Shown here piece by piece: positions 11,315-22,446 of a stretch of 64,000 nt of DNA (the first letter of the stretch is position 1; the number at the start of each line of letters is the position of its first letter). Origin of the DNA: Pseudeuparius sepicola (Eukaryota; Arthropoda; Insecta; Coleoptera; Anthribidae); assembly GCA_963920635.1 (NCBI GenBank), contig OY987300.1, forward strand, positions 57,433,415-57,497,414. Direction: 5' to 3'. The position numbers and the translations under genes are program-made. The notes beneath the pieces were generated by a model. The model was not told the origin of the DNA, did no database searches, and saw nothing but the letters and a program-made list of their open reading frames with translations.

Positions 11315-11759
11315 TTAATGGGTTCATTTTGTTCTCTACATTGAAATTGCTGCGTATATTTTAGAACTGCATATATTGCATATTATATAATTTATTCTTC
11401 TTCTGTTTTCGTAAGTAAGCAAGTAGTAACTACCTCCATACAATGAAAAGATTATTTTTCTTTAAATGAAGAAAACGTTCATTTTCATAAACTTTAGGAT
11501 ACATTTTAGTTCTGTTCCATAAAAACACCACGAACCAAAGAACAAATGCTTGTTTAACCTATTCCAAGTAATGAGGGTGCCCACATAAAGAATGTGAAGT
11601 TGTCTGTATATCTAATAAGAATATGAGAATGTGGTAAGTACGTATAGTTAGTCTATAACAACTATTATAATAATAGGTATGTACATTTTTAAAGTACCTA
11701 AGTACCGATAATATTTTCATCGAATTAATTGTTGAGTGCCAAAGCAAATTATGGAAATT

Positions 11760-12656
11760 TTAAAGGGCCCCTCATATTTTTTTTAACGGAGATAGACGAA
11801 AACTGATATCGGTGTCTGAGGCTCATTTTTTATGATAAACTTAATGGCGAAAACCGCAAATCGATACCTGTCACCGTTATTGAGTTACAGGGCGTTTTTC
11901 GAAAATGCGGGGGTCGAAATGCCGTATTTCACTGCTGGGCCAAAAATATAACCTCAAAAAAGTTAGGAGCTAAAACACGATCCAAGTGCAGGTGGCGCCC
12001 TCTGTGAAATACGGCAAAATTGACATTTTCAGCTTATTCTCCATCTACAAAAACAGAGCAATGCCAAATTTCAGTTTAGCAGCTTCATTAATTTGGGAGA
12101 TGTAGCCTTAATTATATTTTAAAAAATGAACTTCAACGCCCTGTATCTCTTAAACAGACAACATTTCTATAAGGCATATTAGCCTCAATCGTAATATTTT
12201 GGCCCAAAATATATGACGTTGCTCTATGTCCCATTATTAATGACTCACCCTGTAGTACACTTAATGATTTACTTAAGTAGTTATCAATTACTGATAGCTT
12301 TTATGATTTCATGTGTATATAATTGGAAGCGCGCTCTGCAAAGATATACAGGATGTTTAATTTAAAAAATAATTTTTATCATCGGTAACTCTTAAACCAT
12401 TAACTTCAAAAAAAATGTAGTAGCAGCAATGGACTCTACGTCAAAAAGTGCTTTAGGAATGTTTTTACAGAAACACAAAATTTTCAACCCGAAAAAAGTT
12501 ACGGCCACTTTTCGAAAACGCACATTTTCGAAAATAACGGTGACAGGTATCGATTTGCGGTTTTCGCCATTAAGTTTATCATATAAAATGAGCCTCAGAT
12601 ACCGATATCAGTTTTCGTCTATCTCCGTCAAAAATAGGAGTTTCCCTTTAAAAGTG
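11760..12656. mobile_element. palindromic element with an embedded TA-element fragment
   Basis: Arms 11760-11905 and 12511-12656 are inverted copies: ggagatagacgaaaactgat at left faces atcagttttcgtctatctcc at right, and both contain gcgaaaaccgcaaatcgata or its complement. Between them, 12040-12254 is related to the right arm of the element at 41341-42179 (shared caacgccctgtat, cttaaacagacaacatttct) and ends in caccctgta. Another TA-type terminus (tacaggatgtttaattt) is at 12347. This looks like a composite of at least two non-autonomous elements. Confidence 0.7.
11988..12003 (+). promoter_or_regulatory. CTCF-like motif
   Basis: gcaggtggcgccctct contains AGGTGGCGCC, which matches the core recognised by insect CTCF as I recall it. 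It lies inside the palindromic element, so if it is bound the element could carry an insulator site. Motif match only. Confidence 0.3.
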
Positions 12657-13800
12657 TCCAATTTGGCCCACTTTGTACAGTATGTCCTCGGACTGAGTTA
12701 ACAAGAAGAGTATTTAACTTTTTTATTTTTGAATTCTTGCAAACAAGTATTCTTCATAAAAACTTTTGCTTGCAAAATAAGTAAGATTGTTGTATATTTG
12801 TTCCTTCTCTGATATACAGGGTGACCAGAAAATGCAAATATCTCAAAATGGAATGAATTACGATTTGTAATTTTATAGAGAAATACTTAGTTTAGAAGTT
12901 GTTTACAATTAAATAAGGACATTAGATATGGAATTTTAACCAAATAGGTACTCATAATTTATTTTTCAAAAAGTCAAAAATAAAAATGTTGCCCTTGAAA
13001 AAATGAAATTTTAAAACGAAAATTTCATATCAACAGTACCTAATATTATAGGTCCACAAACACTCCCTTTTCGAGATACGAGATAAAATCTTGAGGCTCA
13101 AATGACTGGTTTTTATTCATTGTACTTTTCCAGTTATTAGAGTTATAACCTTGTAGAGACCTGTTTAACATAATTTTTATTTTTAAAAATATTTTGAGCT
13201 GATTTGTAAATTAGACATGAACAACTATAAAAAAAGGCCTAATAGAGGCAGTTTTTGTTCAAAATTAAATTTTGCATTCCTAATTTTACATAAGACCGAA
13301 TCATCTTTTTTTGTGGATTTATCTCTGAACTCGTTACCTCTGCCACTGGTTGCTAATAAATATATGTATATGTATCTATGTGGACATATTTCATATCAAT
13401 CAATATCAATCTCGAAAATGAATCGTTTGTTGACCTATATTGATTTTCGATCTAAAATGTCATTTTCTATCCAAAAACTGTCTCCCACTGTATGAATAAT
13501 TAATATTACAGAAGCTACACTTTAATGTTAATTTTATATAATTATTAATTGATTTCCAAACAAAATACACAAAGATTTTTCATGTCTATCTAGCTAGAGT
13601 AAGTGTTGTCTAAACAGAATTAATAAATAAAAGGACCTATAACAACAATGACTGCAAAACAATTTCTTGAACTTTTGCAGCATGCTTTAGAATTATCTAA
13701 TTATTATGCCAACATTTTTTTCGGGTTTTGCCTCAGAAAAATCGATTTGCATATACCCAAAAGTATGTGTTTCAGCGGGTTGATTGAAACATTTCATAAA
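12657..13800. other. no gene recognised
   Basis: AT-rich. A single TA-element terminus (tacagggtgaccagaaaatg) is at 12815 with no convincing partner; cccactgta at about 13483 might be an unrelated end. The 92-codon open frame at 13217-13495 has no motif and unremarkable composition. Confidence 0.45.
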
Positions 13801-14085
13801 TTTGTCACGGTAGGGCTCTGCGATAGCATCGCACCGCACCAAACGGCAGGCGTCCGAACCTCGCGCTCTCTCTTCGCCGGGTTTTTGTACGCGCACGTCC
13901 GGCGCCAAGGATTCCTCGAAAAACTTCGCGCCTCGGAGGCGCACTGGGAAAATTCGATGGCGCTGTTTCGACCCCCGGCCGCCAGAGGGTAGCGCCAGCG
14001 GGCGCGGCGACTCTGGCGCCCTACGTCGGCAGAATTCGGCGACTTTCGGCGGGGATGTGATCGATTTGGGGGTGTGGCGAGAGCA
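13800..14085. other. GC-rich, CpG-rich island
   Basis: CpG-dense block (for example ccagcgggcgcggcgactct) bordered by AT-rich DNA. Open frames on both strands over it (114 and 83 codons) are expected from the base composition and carry no recognisable domain. Confidence 0.55.
13979..13996 (+). promoter_or_regulatory. CTCF-like motif in a GC-rich island
   Basis: ccgccagagggtagcgcc is close to the canonical CCACCAGAGGGCAGC-type CTCF core, with two differences by eye. Motif match only. Confidence 0.3.
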
Positions 14086-14467
14086 AATTTGAGAATTCTT
14101 TATTATCGAAGCAGATCCGCTCGATATACAGTTGGATACTGAAGGGATCTTGTAATCTTACCTATGCGGGGATATATTGCGATTTCTATAGATTGAGTAA
14201 AATAATGATTCAGGTTTCTATCTAAATGCAAAAAGCAGGAGAGCGGGAAAATACAAAGTGCCTTACAAACAAACAAACAAAGCATTGTTTTCCAACAAGG
14301 AGAGACGCCCAATTACGCAGGAAACAAAATGGAAGTAGTCAATATTGCCGTTTAACAGATTAAATAAGAATGTAACAAAAATTATTTTCCTTCTATCATC
14401 TAATGAAATCTCACCACATTTATGCAAAAGTACATCATGACTGGATCCCCTGGGAGAGTGAACTCAT

Positions 14468-15360
14468 TCAATTCGAAATGTAACATATTTTATCTAAGTA
14501 TCTCCTCTGGACAGATTCAACATGAATTGCATGGCAGTTGTATATAGGGTTCCAAATAATGGCACCAAAATCCAGTTTGGAGCGACCAAACGTGTAATAG
14601 AGCAACTTGATCGTATTTAAATCTTCGAAATTGCTATACTGTTCCATATAATAAAAACCAATAATTTTGGAAGCACTAGCCACAAGCCTCCCAACATGGT
14701 ACATAAAAGTAAATTTACTCTCTAAATAAATGCTCAGATCATTAATGGTGCAATCAAAAACATAGGATCGGATATCTTACAGTAACTCATATAATATTGA
14801 ATTTATCAACATAAAGATACAGTCACTGGGAGATGCGATATCCACAAATATTTTAACATCATCAGCATTATGCTAATCTATCACATGTCAGCTGTCCCAG
14901 AAGATCATCAATAAATAATATTAAGAACAACAATGGCTCTAGATTTGAACCTTGTGGCACACCGGATGACGGAACAAACATTGCCGACTTTAACCCTTCA
15001 TATTTAACAAACTGTTTACGCTTAATTAAATAAGACTCCAATGGATTCTGCAGACGGGTTGGTCTACCAAACTGACGTAAGATTTTAAACAGCAGTCTCT
15101 AGGTATCTAATAGCCAATCTGATCAATCGCTTTCCTGAAATTCGGATACACCACGTCAGTCTGGGTCTATCTAAGGAGTCACATAAAATAATATGTGCAG
15201 AGAAACAGCCTAAGTTGTTAGTCATGCAAGATCTCTTATCTATAAAACCGTGTTGCTCGTTAGATATAAAATTTCTGATGCTGTAAAAACTTAGGACTTC
15301 GTGTATAACAACTTCAAATACTTAGTTTAGAAAAACTGGAGAGAATTGAGACCGGACGGT
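14468..15360 (-). pseudogene. LINE reverse transcriptase remnant (Jockey/CR1-like)
   Basis: Minus-strand frames contain landmarks of non-LTR reverse transcriptases in the right order. Near 15180-15290 there is NEQHGFIDKRSCMTN (fits the QHGFxxGRS motif). Near 14925-15000 there is SSGVPQGSNLEPLLF-type sequence (the GVPQGSxLGPLLF motif). At 14468-14704 there is an open C-terminal segment with LLYYTFGRSKLDFGAIIWNP and VESVQRRYLD, typical of the thumb region. Stops and frameshifts separate the blocks and the YADD motif region is damaged. The 5' end is cut near 15360. Dead, 5'-truncated copy; clade assignment is tentative. Confidence 0.8.
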
Positions 15361-15409
15361 GTCTTTAGTCGAACAAGAACTTTTTCTATCATTTAAAAGT
15401 TAAAGTTGT

Positions 15410-15560
15410 GACTTCAGTTAAATTTTGAAGGTTTGGATGGTTGGGTGGAGGTCAAAAATTGCTTACGGAGACAATTTTTTATTATATCATCGACGTTTCG
15501 ACTAGCTATGAGGTCATTTTCAGGATGCTACAATAACATTAACAACTACAATTTACTATT
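15410..15560 (-). mobile_element. possible Penelope-like element terminus with hammerhead-like motif
   Basis: On the minus strand, ctgaaaatgac is followed by a short loop and gtcgaaacgtcg. This resembles the CUGANGA - stem II - GAAA core of hammerhead ribozymes found in PLE terminal repeats, with one core position changed (G to A). The same gaaacgtcg end occurs in the PLE at 34316-34370. No PLE coding sequence is attached, so this may be a solo terminal remnant next to the LINE. Confidence 0.35.
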
Positions 15561-17802
15561 AAAAAAAATTTAAACTCGACAATGTTATAATGGATGAACA
15601 ATACTCGCTGCATTTTATGCTGGTCTCTCGAGTCTATTTAGAAAATAAAAGGAGATTTAGAAAAAGTACGTTCACAGAATCTGTATAAATATAAATATAA
15701 ACATCCACATTCGGGATTCGAGAAAAAAAAACAACCCAACAAAAAACTTTAGTTCAGTCAAAACTTGCATCGGTTACTACTTACAAGGTATATCAATTTG
15801 GTTTATTTATTCATTATCATACAGGGTAAGGAGAGGAAATATTTTAATTTAGTTTGTTTATTAAGTGAAAATATATTCTCGTGGAATAGCCCCTAGCCTA
15901 GTAATTTTGGTGCCAACCAGTCTGTGATTAATTCATTATATATTTATGATTAGCCCCAAAGAAAAAATTAATGTCTACCTACCTACCTACAGTACCTATT
16001 TACTAACTAAATTTAAATTTAAAAACTAAATTTAATTGTAATTTTAAATTTGTGCATTTTATCTTCTAGTGTCATATTTTGTAAATTTATTTGGACATTT
16101 GTGTATAAAAATATTTGTTCATTATTAAGTTAGCCAGGAGTTGGCAATTAAAAAGTAATTTTAATTATGACCAACCTATAGGTATACAATAGATATATAG
16201 AGGTATTTTTCACCATTTCGCCGACACAAGAGAGGCACAACTTTTGGTTTAGAACCAAAAACTAATTGTCGGTATCATGTTCCTTCTTACTGACTCATTA
16301 AGCAACTTTCCTAATTTTTCCCCACCCAATCGCACCCAGTAATCCGAAAAAGTGCAAGATGCAGTGAAAACGGTGAATGTATCGAGTAACATTATTACTT
16401 GAATTAGGCCATTTCTAGTTTTAAATTTGGATTAAAATTTTTTAATTTTGGAAATTTGGTACACATTTTATTGGCCAGTTTATGTTTGTGCGTTAAACAT
16501 TGGAAAATTATTTTGCTAGACAAGATCTGAAACTATGATTCTCAGAAACTAAGAAAGTGATTATGTTTGAGAAAACCTGGAAAAATTTATCAACAATAAA
16601 ATTATTGTGTGTTCTCTAATAAGTGTAAATCATTGCTGCTGTCAAAGATTACAGATTTCAAGGGGACGTGCATGCTCTCTTCTCTTGTATAATATTTAGT
16701 TTAAGTTTATTTTGGGTCTATTACTTACCTTAGGCAACGTCTTTCATTTTATACGCCATATTACTGGGTGTGATGCACTTAAATACATTAAGAAAAATGT
16801 GAACATATTTGGATGTTAAGGACATTGTCGATTATAAGTAAATATTTCTAACTGCAAATCTCATCAATTATTCATGACATTACGGTTATAAAATTCTCCA
16901 ACATCCTCCTTGCAATTGACGTTAAGTTCTCCGTTCCCGTAAGAGCATACCTCTCTCCATCCTATCTTGACGTGAACAAATCAGCCCGCCGTACGTATGC
17001 ATGTTGTTTTTTACATGCCTTGATTAAACCCATGAATATGGGGATCGACCAATGAACTGCGGGCTTTCATCGCTCGCGTGCGTTCAGTTGGCTAGGGACG
17101 GAATATACGGTCATAGAATAATTTCTGCATTTAGTTTTCGTTGTTCTTTGTTGCGGTTATTTCGGCAAATAATCGCGCGCGAATTTTGTGTTTAGTTTAA
17201 ACAAAACTTTTGAATTAGAATAATTGGGTATCCATGGTTGTGTTTTCTTTGGCAAAGAAAAATTGTGGTGTCTTGTATGTGGCAAGAAATACGGAGGAGG
17301 TAAATATTTTTGCATATTTATGGATATTATGTATAAAAAAAAAACAATATAATAGCTCACAGTTTATTTATATACAAGATATCCACCTAGATTAGTTTTC
17401 GAGATGCACTGGTTGATATAGCTATGTTCTTTTAGTTACAACTAAAGAAAACAAGGTAGACATATTTTCAACTTATGATATTGTAACATTCTGACACTTT
17501 GTAACGTAACTAAAAAGAAGTTTGCTATAGCATACCTATTTGACATTTGAAGCTAAGAAAGTGTATAGGCAAAATATTTGCTAGAGCTGACAAAAGGAAG
17601 CGTCACCACTCTTTGTTAATAAAAGAAAATTCATCCCTCCACATAAAAACCGCTGTCAAAACAATATGTAATGCAGATATACTGATATACTCTCTACTAA
17701 CAGTTAGGTAATATTTTCATTCCCAAAAGATAATTACTACCTATATCACCACAACCTAAATATATTTTTTAGGGTTTTGCAATAATTGTGTCTTTCTATC
17801 TA
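15561..17802. other. no gene recognised
   Basis: AT-rich unique sequence with a (ctac)n patch near 15976-15991, a solitary atacagggtaagg at about 15820, and a slightly GC-richer stretch at 16980-17110. Nothing else could be supported. Confidence 0.5.
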
Positions 17803-18441
17803 TACAAGGTGTTTCCTAAACATGCGGCACAAATTTAAAGAAATATTCCTTGGATCAAAATAAAAAAAAAGTTCATATAAACATGTGTCCAGAATTGCTT
17901 CATTTCCGAAATAGAGGGTGTTTTGAGTTTTGTAACAATTGTTTCGAATAAAGCAACTAAAAATTCAACTATTGTGTTGATTTTTTCGTATATCGCATCG
18001 TTTTCGAGAAAAAAAAAATTCAAACTTCAAAGGCATGCAAAAGTTCGAATTTTTTTTCTCGAAAACGATGCCACATACAAAAAGATCAAGGGACAAAAAA
18101 GTTGTATTTTTAGTTTCTTTATACAAGCGTTCTAATGTTTGTGTAAAATTCCGAGCGACATGCCCCGTGGATACTCCTCTGGAATTTGTAGAACACCTAA
18201 CTCTAATATGTCTAAAAGACAGCCCATAAAATTATTAAGAAACTTTAAAAATTTTAATGAAACCGGCCCAAGCATTTTTAGATCGTAATATAAAAAACGA
18301 TTTTTATACAAAATTTTAATACCCTATATTTCGGAAATGAAGCAATTCTAGACATATTATGTTTATAGGAACTTTTTTATTTTGACCCAAGGAGTAGGTA
18401 TTCCCTTACATTTGCGCCGCATGTTTAGGAAACACGCTGTA
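17803..18441. mobile_element. palindromic TA-type element, 639 bp
   Basis: Left end tacaaggtgtttcctaaaca and right end tgtttaggaaacacgctgta are inverted. The arms extend about 150 bases or more and share cagaattgcttcatttccga and its complement tcggaaatgaagcaattct. Inner parts (17940-18060) contain a further small inverted repeat around tcgttttcgagaaaaaaa. No transposase; non-autonomous. Confidence 0.85.
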
Positions 18442-18828
18442 TTCTTGTCATATATAGTAAATAGGTATATGTTTCCTACATTTTATAGCAGGAACATTTT
18501 AGAATTTATTTCAGTTTTGATAGTTGCTCACAGATAGACACAAGAATAAAAAAATGGGATAACTTTTTCACAATCTGTATAAACAATAATTATTATAGGT
18601 GGTCAAGTAAAACGTAAAATCCAGCATCAATCAATTTTAATGATGTGTCTCATTTTACTTGTGTTATTACATAAAAGTATGCTTAATATTCAGATATGCA
18701 GCAAAACTTACTATAGATTAGATCAAAACAAGTCAATAAAAAGCAATGCCTAAAAATAGTTCATAAAATTTAAATAAGTTTTAGAACCACAAGTAATGAA
18801 TTTTGAAGTTTAAAACTACGTATAATTT
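18442..18828. other. no gene or repeat recognised
   Basis: AT-rich spacer between the palindromic element and the second 5S-like repeat. Nothing supported. Confidence 0.5.
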
Positions 18829-19396
18829 GGTTTTCTTGAAATCGGCAGTGAAGTGTCCCAAAATCGTCATTAAAAACTCAGAAATCGGCACTGAAGTAGC
18901 CCATTATTGTACGATTTTTTCAATAAGTAGGCCTTGGCGAAATGTAAACAGCAACCGTCAGACGCGGAGCCATCGCCCGTCAAAAGTGACCAAATATTCA
19001 AAACCCGGCCACAAAAGGCAAATTTAACTTTTCGTACACATTGCGAAATTGTTACCTATAGCAGCGCAATCCTTCAGTATACATATTGTAGTAGGTTTGA
19101 ATATCAATAGATTTGTTATGGAGGCTGCACAACAAGCAGCAATTTGGCTTTTCTGTTCGAAGGACACGGCGTCTTGTCATACTTGACCTAGGTAGAGCGA
19201 TCGTCAAAGTCAAGCAACGCCGCGCGCAGTTGGTTCATGGACGGGTGATCCCTTATGATTATTTTCTTGCCTAATAAAACTTTTTTTTTCCGATATAAAA
19301 AAAATATATATGCACCTCGGCACTGAAGTTCTTTTTATGACTCATGTGGAATTTAGTTGCCGAGGCTCTGGTCGAACTTCAGTGCCTTGGTACATA
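18829..19396 (+). mobile_element. 5S-rRNA-like repeat, copy 2
   Basis: Same order and orientation as copy 1: gtgtcccaaaatcgtcatta, attgtacgattttttcaata, gacgcggag, the 5S-like block, the T run and the terminal cggcactgaagttctttttatgactcatgtgg. At the right end the loop and second arm present in copy 1 are replaced by a shorter segment (ccgaggctctggtcgaac). The two copies differ by scattered substitutions, so both are old enough to have diverged. Confidence 0.65.
19168..19289 (+). ncRNA. 5S-rRNA-like Pol III unit with T-run terminator (copy 2)
   Basis: Contains gtcaagcaacgccg and tggttcatggacgggtgatc, matching the internal control region of 5S rRNA genes, followed about 30 bases later by nine T at 19281-19289. 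The upstream gtcatacttgacctaggtag is identical to copy 1. Likely a 5S-derived SINE promoter, not a working rRNA gene. Confidence 0.6.
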
Positions 19397-19627
19397 AATT
19401 ACTATTATTCCAAAGATTGTTTAATTTCTTCCTCGTTTCACTTTATATGCATGCAATGTTGTGCAAGTTCTAAAGTTAAAACATCTAGTAAAACGACAAA
19501 TTCATATGATGATTGTCTCGAAATAAAATAATATCTGCTTTGCTTTAAATCCTACTCGTACAAACATCAGAACATCGACATGTCAGCGCGCTACCATTTT
19601 AGCGTTTGACAATGGCGTCGATAATAT

Positions 19628-19821
19628 GTGCATAAAACATGTCTGAGGGCAAATGGAGACATTAATCAGATATTCGATTTGCCGCAAACGCCGCTCGATT
19701 ATGATATTGGTGTCGACTTGCTCGAGAGCTTTACGATGTGTTTTGCACATAAATGTCACGAAGTTGGTTTTATGGGACCAGAAAGACTCTGGAAACAGGC
19801 CCGGACTAAACTGAAAAATAC
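19628..19821 (+). CDS. candidate coding exon of unknown protein, ending at a GTAAGG donor
   Basis: An open frame gives about 64 residues with balanced composition (for example DYDIGVDLLESFTMCFAHKC and GPERLWKQARTKLKN), unlike the low-complexity peptides elsewhere in the window. The frame ends at an in-frame TAA that overlaps cgtaagg; a splice donor at GT 19822 would leave the exon open. It has no repeat partner in the window. I do not recognise the family, and the ATG at 19628 need not be the real start, since an acceptor could lie upstream. It could also be an old transposon fragment or chance. Confidence 0.3.
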
Positions 19822-20108
19822 GTAAGGTCCTACATTTGAGATTACAAAAGTTTTTAAGTGCCTATTACCTATATAATACAATAATTAGACCAAATAAGAT
19901 AATATGGAGAGTTCTTACATGATACATCCAACACTTACTTTTCATTGACAAGCTTTCAAAATTTGTTGCTAAAAGACCAGAACAAGTGACGTGTGAAAAT
20001 AAAATAAAATCAGAATAATCCATGATTTAAAAGCCAACCCAGACATAATATGGATGTTATCATTTCAAATTTATTAGTGTGATGTCAAAGTTTTACTGAT
20101 AAAATAAT

Positions 20109-20488
20109 GGTTGTCCCAATGAATAAAGAACCCCAGGAAGGAGCCAAAGCTCTATGGGCATTATAAAATACGTGAGACGGAAATCGCCCTGTATGGAGAC
20201 TGAATTTTGACAAAATATTTTTATATTTGACAGTTGTCACGGTGGTTTGTGCTATTAGATATTTGTGTAGTTCTTCGATAAGTACTTTTTGGAGATCTAT
20301 TATGGTTAGCTGTGCAGGCTGCGGCTATTCCGTGACTACCAGAACAAAATGTTTGGGGGATAACATTCCATCGGTAAGTACTTTTGTAAACCGGAAACGG
20401 CATGCCGCCATATGCAGAGACTGGACCGGTCCAGCTTAAAGCCCAAATTTGCTCCTTCCTGGGGTTCTTTATTCATAGGGTTGTCCGG
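20109..20488 (+). mobile_element. short TIR-bounded element with a Cys-rich ORF
   Basis: Arms 20117-20143 and 20451-20477 are near-perfect inverted copies (atgaataaagaaccccagga and its complement). Outside these the complementarity fades around gtccc. No TA or other target duplication is clear. The body carries an open frame ending at 20439 whose second half, from the ATG at 20302, starts MVSCAGCGYSVTTRTKC. A perfect GTAAGT donor-like site sits at 20373-20378. Family unknown. Confidence 0.55.
20302..20439 (+). CDS. small Cys-rich ORF inside the TIR-bounded element, unknown function
   Basis: From ATG 20302 to TAA 20437-20439 the frame encodes 45 residues with CxxC near the start (SCAGCGY), a later Cys (TKC) and a basic stretch (NRKRHAAIC). 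The Cys spacing is compatible with a small zinc-binding N-terminus such as those opening some transposases, but no domain can be named. Alternatively the GTAAGT at 20373 is a donor and only the first 24 codons are exonic. Weak call. Confidence 0.2.
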   Translation: MVSCAGCGYSVTTRTKCLGDNIPSVSTFVNRKRHAAICRDWTGPA

Positions 20489-21284
20489 AAGATCTAAAAC
20501 TGTTGAAGTTGTTAAATTTTAAGTCATGTTATTGCGATATTCCACTCTCGTATTCTTTATTTCCACCGCGCTTGACCGAAAAATTTGTTATTTTGTTTGC
20601 TAAGGGGCGTCAAATATTTGAACGTCTAAACCCAACGTTTGAACTTCGACTAAAGCTAACTTACCTTTAGATTTCACGTACTCAATCTTTAAACGGGTGG
20701 TCCAACTTTGATCAGTAAAACTTCTACAATCCATAGAAAATGGCAGGATCATATAACTTAATAGGGAAAAGCCAATGGGTTTCGTTGGTCACTGTATGTA
20801 ATTTTGCAAATGTGCCTATAAGAACAAAATGAGTTTTACCAAAATTTTTACCCAATCCATTTAGTCATAAAGCAAGTTTTTCATATTACTTTAGGTGATA
20901 AATTCATATGTATCTAAAAGTAACTTGAAGTTCAAATTTTGTTTGGACGTTCAAATACTTTAAACCCTAGAGCGAATATAACGACTGATTTTGTATCAGT
21001 AGATTTTTTCGTCCAACCAAGCAATGTAGTGTAAATAAAATGCAAGAAAAAGTAGAATGAGGAATATCAAACCTTTCAAATTTAAAAACGTTTACATATT
21101 TTCTGTAAGATTTTGAAACTCTTCAAGATAGACAAAAAAATTAACAAGTTATCAAAGTGCCTCACCTTACAGTTAAGCAATTAGTATAATGACTTGCTAT
21201 AGAAATTAAAATCGGGTAAATCATTTACATAATTTGTACATGCATTGTTTTGTATAATTTTAATGCCGAGCTCCTTGTTTCTCT

Positions 21285-21625
21285 ATGGTCTCGATAACTT
21301 ATATCTGATAAACCATTTGGCCAACGCTTATCGAAAGTGACGGAAAGATAGTCGGCAATTTGCCAGCAATTGCAGACCTATGAAATCACTCTTAATTATC
21401 CTTATCGCATGCCTATCTATCGCATATTTATTGTAGAGACAAATATATAACTATGCGCTGACTTGCTTATTATTGTTATTTAATTTTATGTTATTATCGC
21501 AGATCGCCGGGCCACACGTAATGTCCCAATAGGAAACAGTTTACCTACATTCCTTGCACTTCCCATATGCATTATTTATCGCGATTAATAATTTTCTTAT
21601 CCCAACGTTTATCTAAATTGCGGTT
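21285..21625. promoter_or_regulatory. cluster of GATA-type motifs, candidate enhancer
   Basis: Within about 330 bases there are around ten GATA or TATC motifs: gataac, tgataaa, cttatcg, agatag, ccttatcgc, ctatctatcgc, ttatcgc, tttatcgcg, cttatccc, tttatcta. An octamer-like atgcaaat lies just downstream at about 21674. The block is not repetitive and is less AT-biased than its flanks. Clustering in an AT-rich genome can be chance. Confidence 0.35.
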
Positions 21626-22007
21626 TTACATCGCGGCAGTATTTTAATTCTAGTTTATTTGCCTTGGCTCGAGATGCAAATAAGCAGGTTATGCGTACGC
21701 TTCTTGCTTCTGAATAAATACCAAGATAGCGGAACGGAATGGGTAAATATTTCTTTAGTCTTTGTTTTGACGAATGTGTGTTTATATTATAAATATATAT
21801 TTACTAGAGACTAGACAATTTTAACTTCAACCGTATAATGGTTTAAAGTTGCTCTTTTTTGACATATACAAAAACTTATAGTTGTATATAAAAGAGATTA
21901 TATCTTTATACTAAACAACAATGCAATAAATGTTTAAGTTAATCAGCTTACAGCTGCCTTAATTGAATTTGTGTCTGAAAATTGTTTTACGAACTTATCT
22001 ATAATTT

Positions 22008-22083
22008 GAACGTAGACTTTAATTATTTTGGGGTCTGGATCGGATCTGGATCCAGACCCCCCAAAATAATTAAAGTCTAGTTC
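22008..22083. repeat. near-perfect hairpin with 34-35-base arms
   Basis: Arm 22008-22041 (gaacgtagactttaattatt then ttggggtctggatc) is complementary to 22049-22083 with one or two mismatches and a loop of about seven bases. No TA or other target duplication is evident. It could be a recent inverted duplication or a small hairpin element; a transcript would fold into a single long stem. Confidence 0.85.
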
Positions 22084-22446
22084 AAAAATATAAAAAGGAT
22101 CGTCCATATACTTTGCTTATCTATAATATCTACCTGTCCAATATTTTATTGTTGGGGCTTTTACAGCAATGTTAATTTGATACTTTTTTATTGCAGGTAA
22201 GCAAAATCAATGGACCGTTGCGTTAGACCATCCCGCTTTTAATTGCGTAAGTACCGAAGACACTATTCTACCTGTAATCCTATCAAAATTAAATTAAAGA
22301 AGTTTTAATTGCACTTTACATTATCAGCAATGTCTGTAGTCCACTTAAGATTTTTTTCTTTTCAACGTAAGATATTTTTCCTCCACGTTAGGTATTAGGT
22401 ACCTACTAAAATTTCATATAAGAATTTAAAATTTTCCATTTGTATA

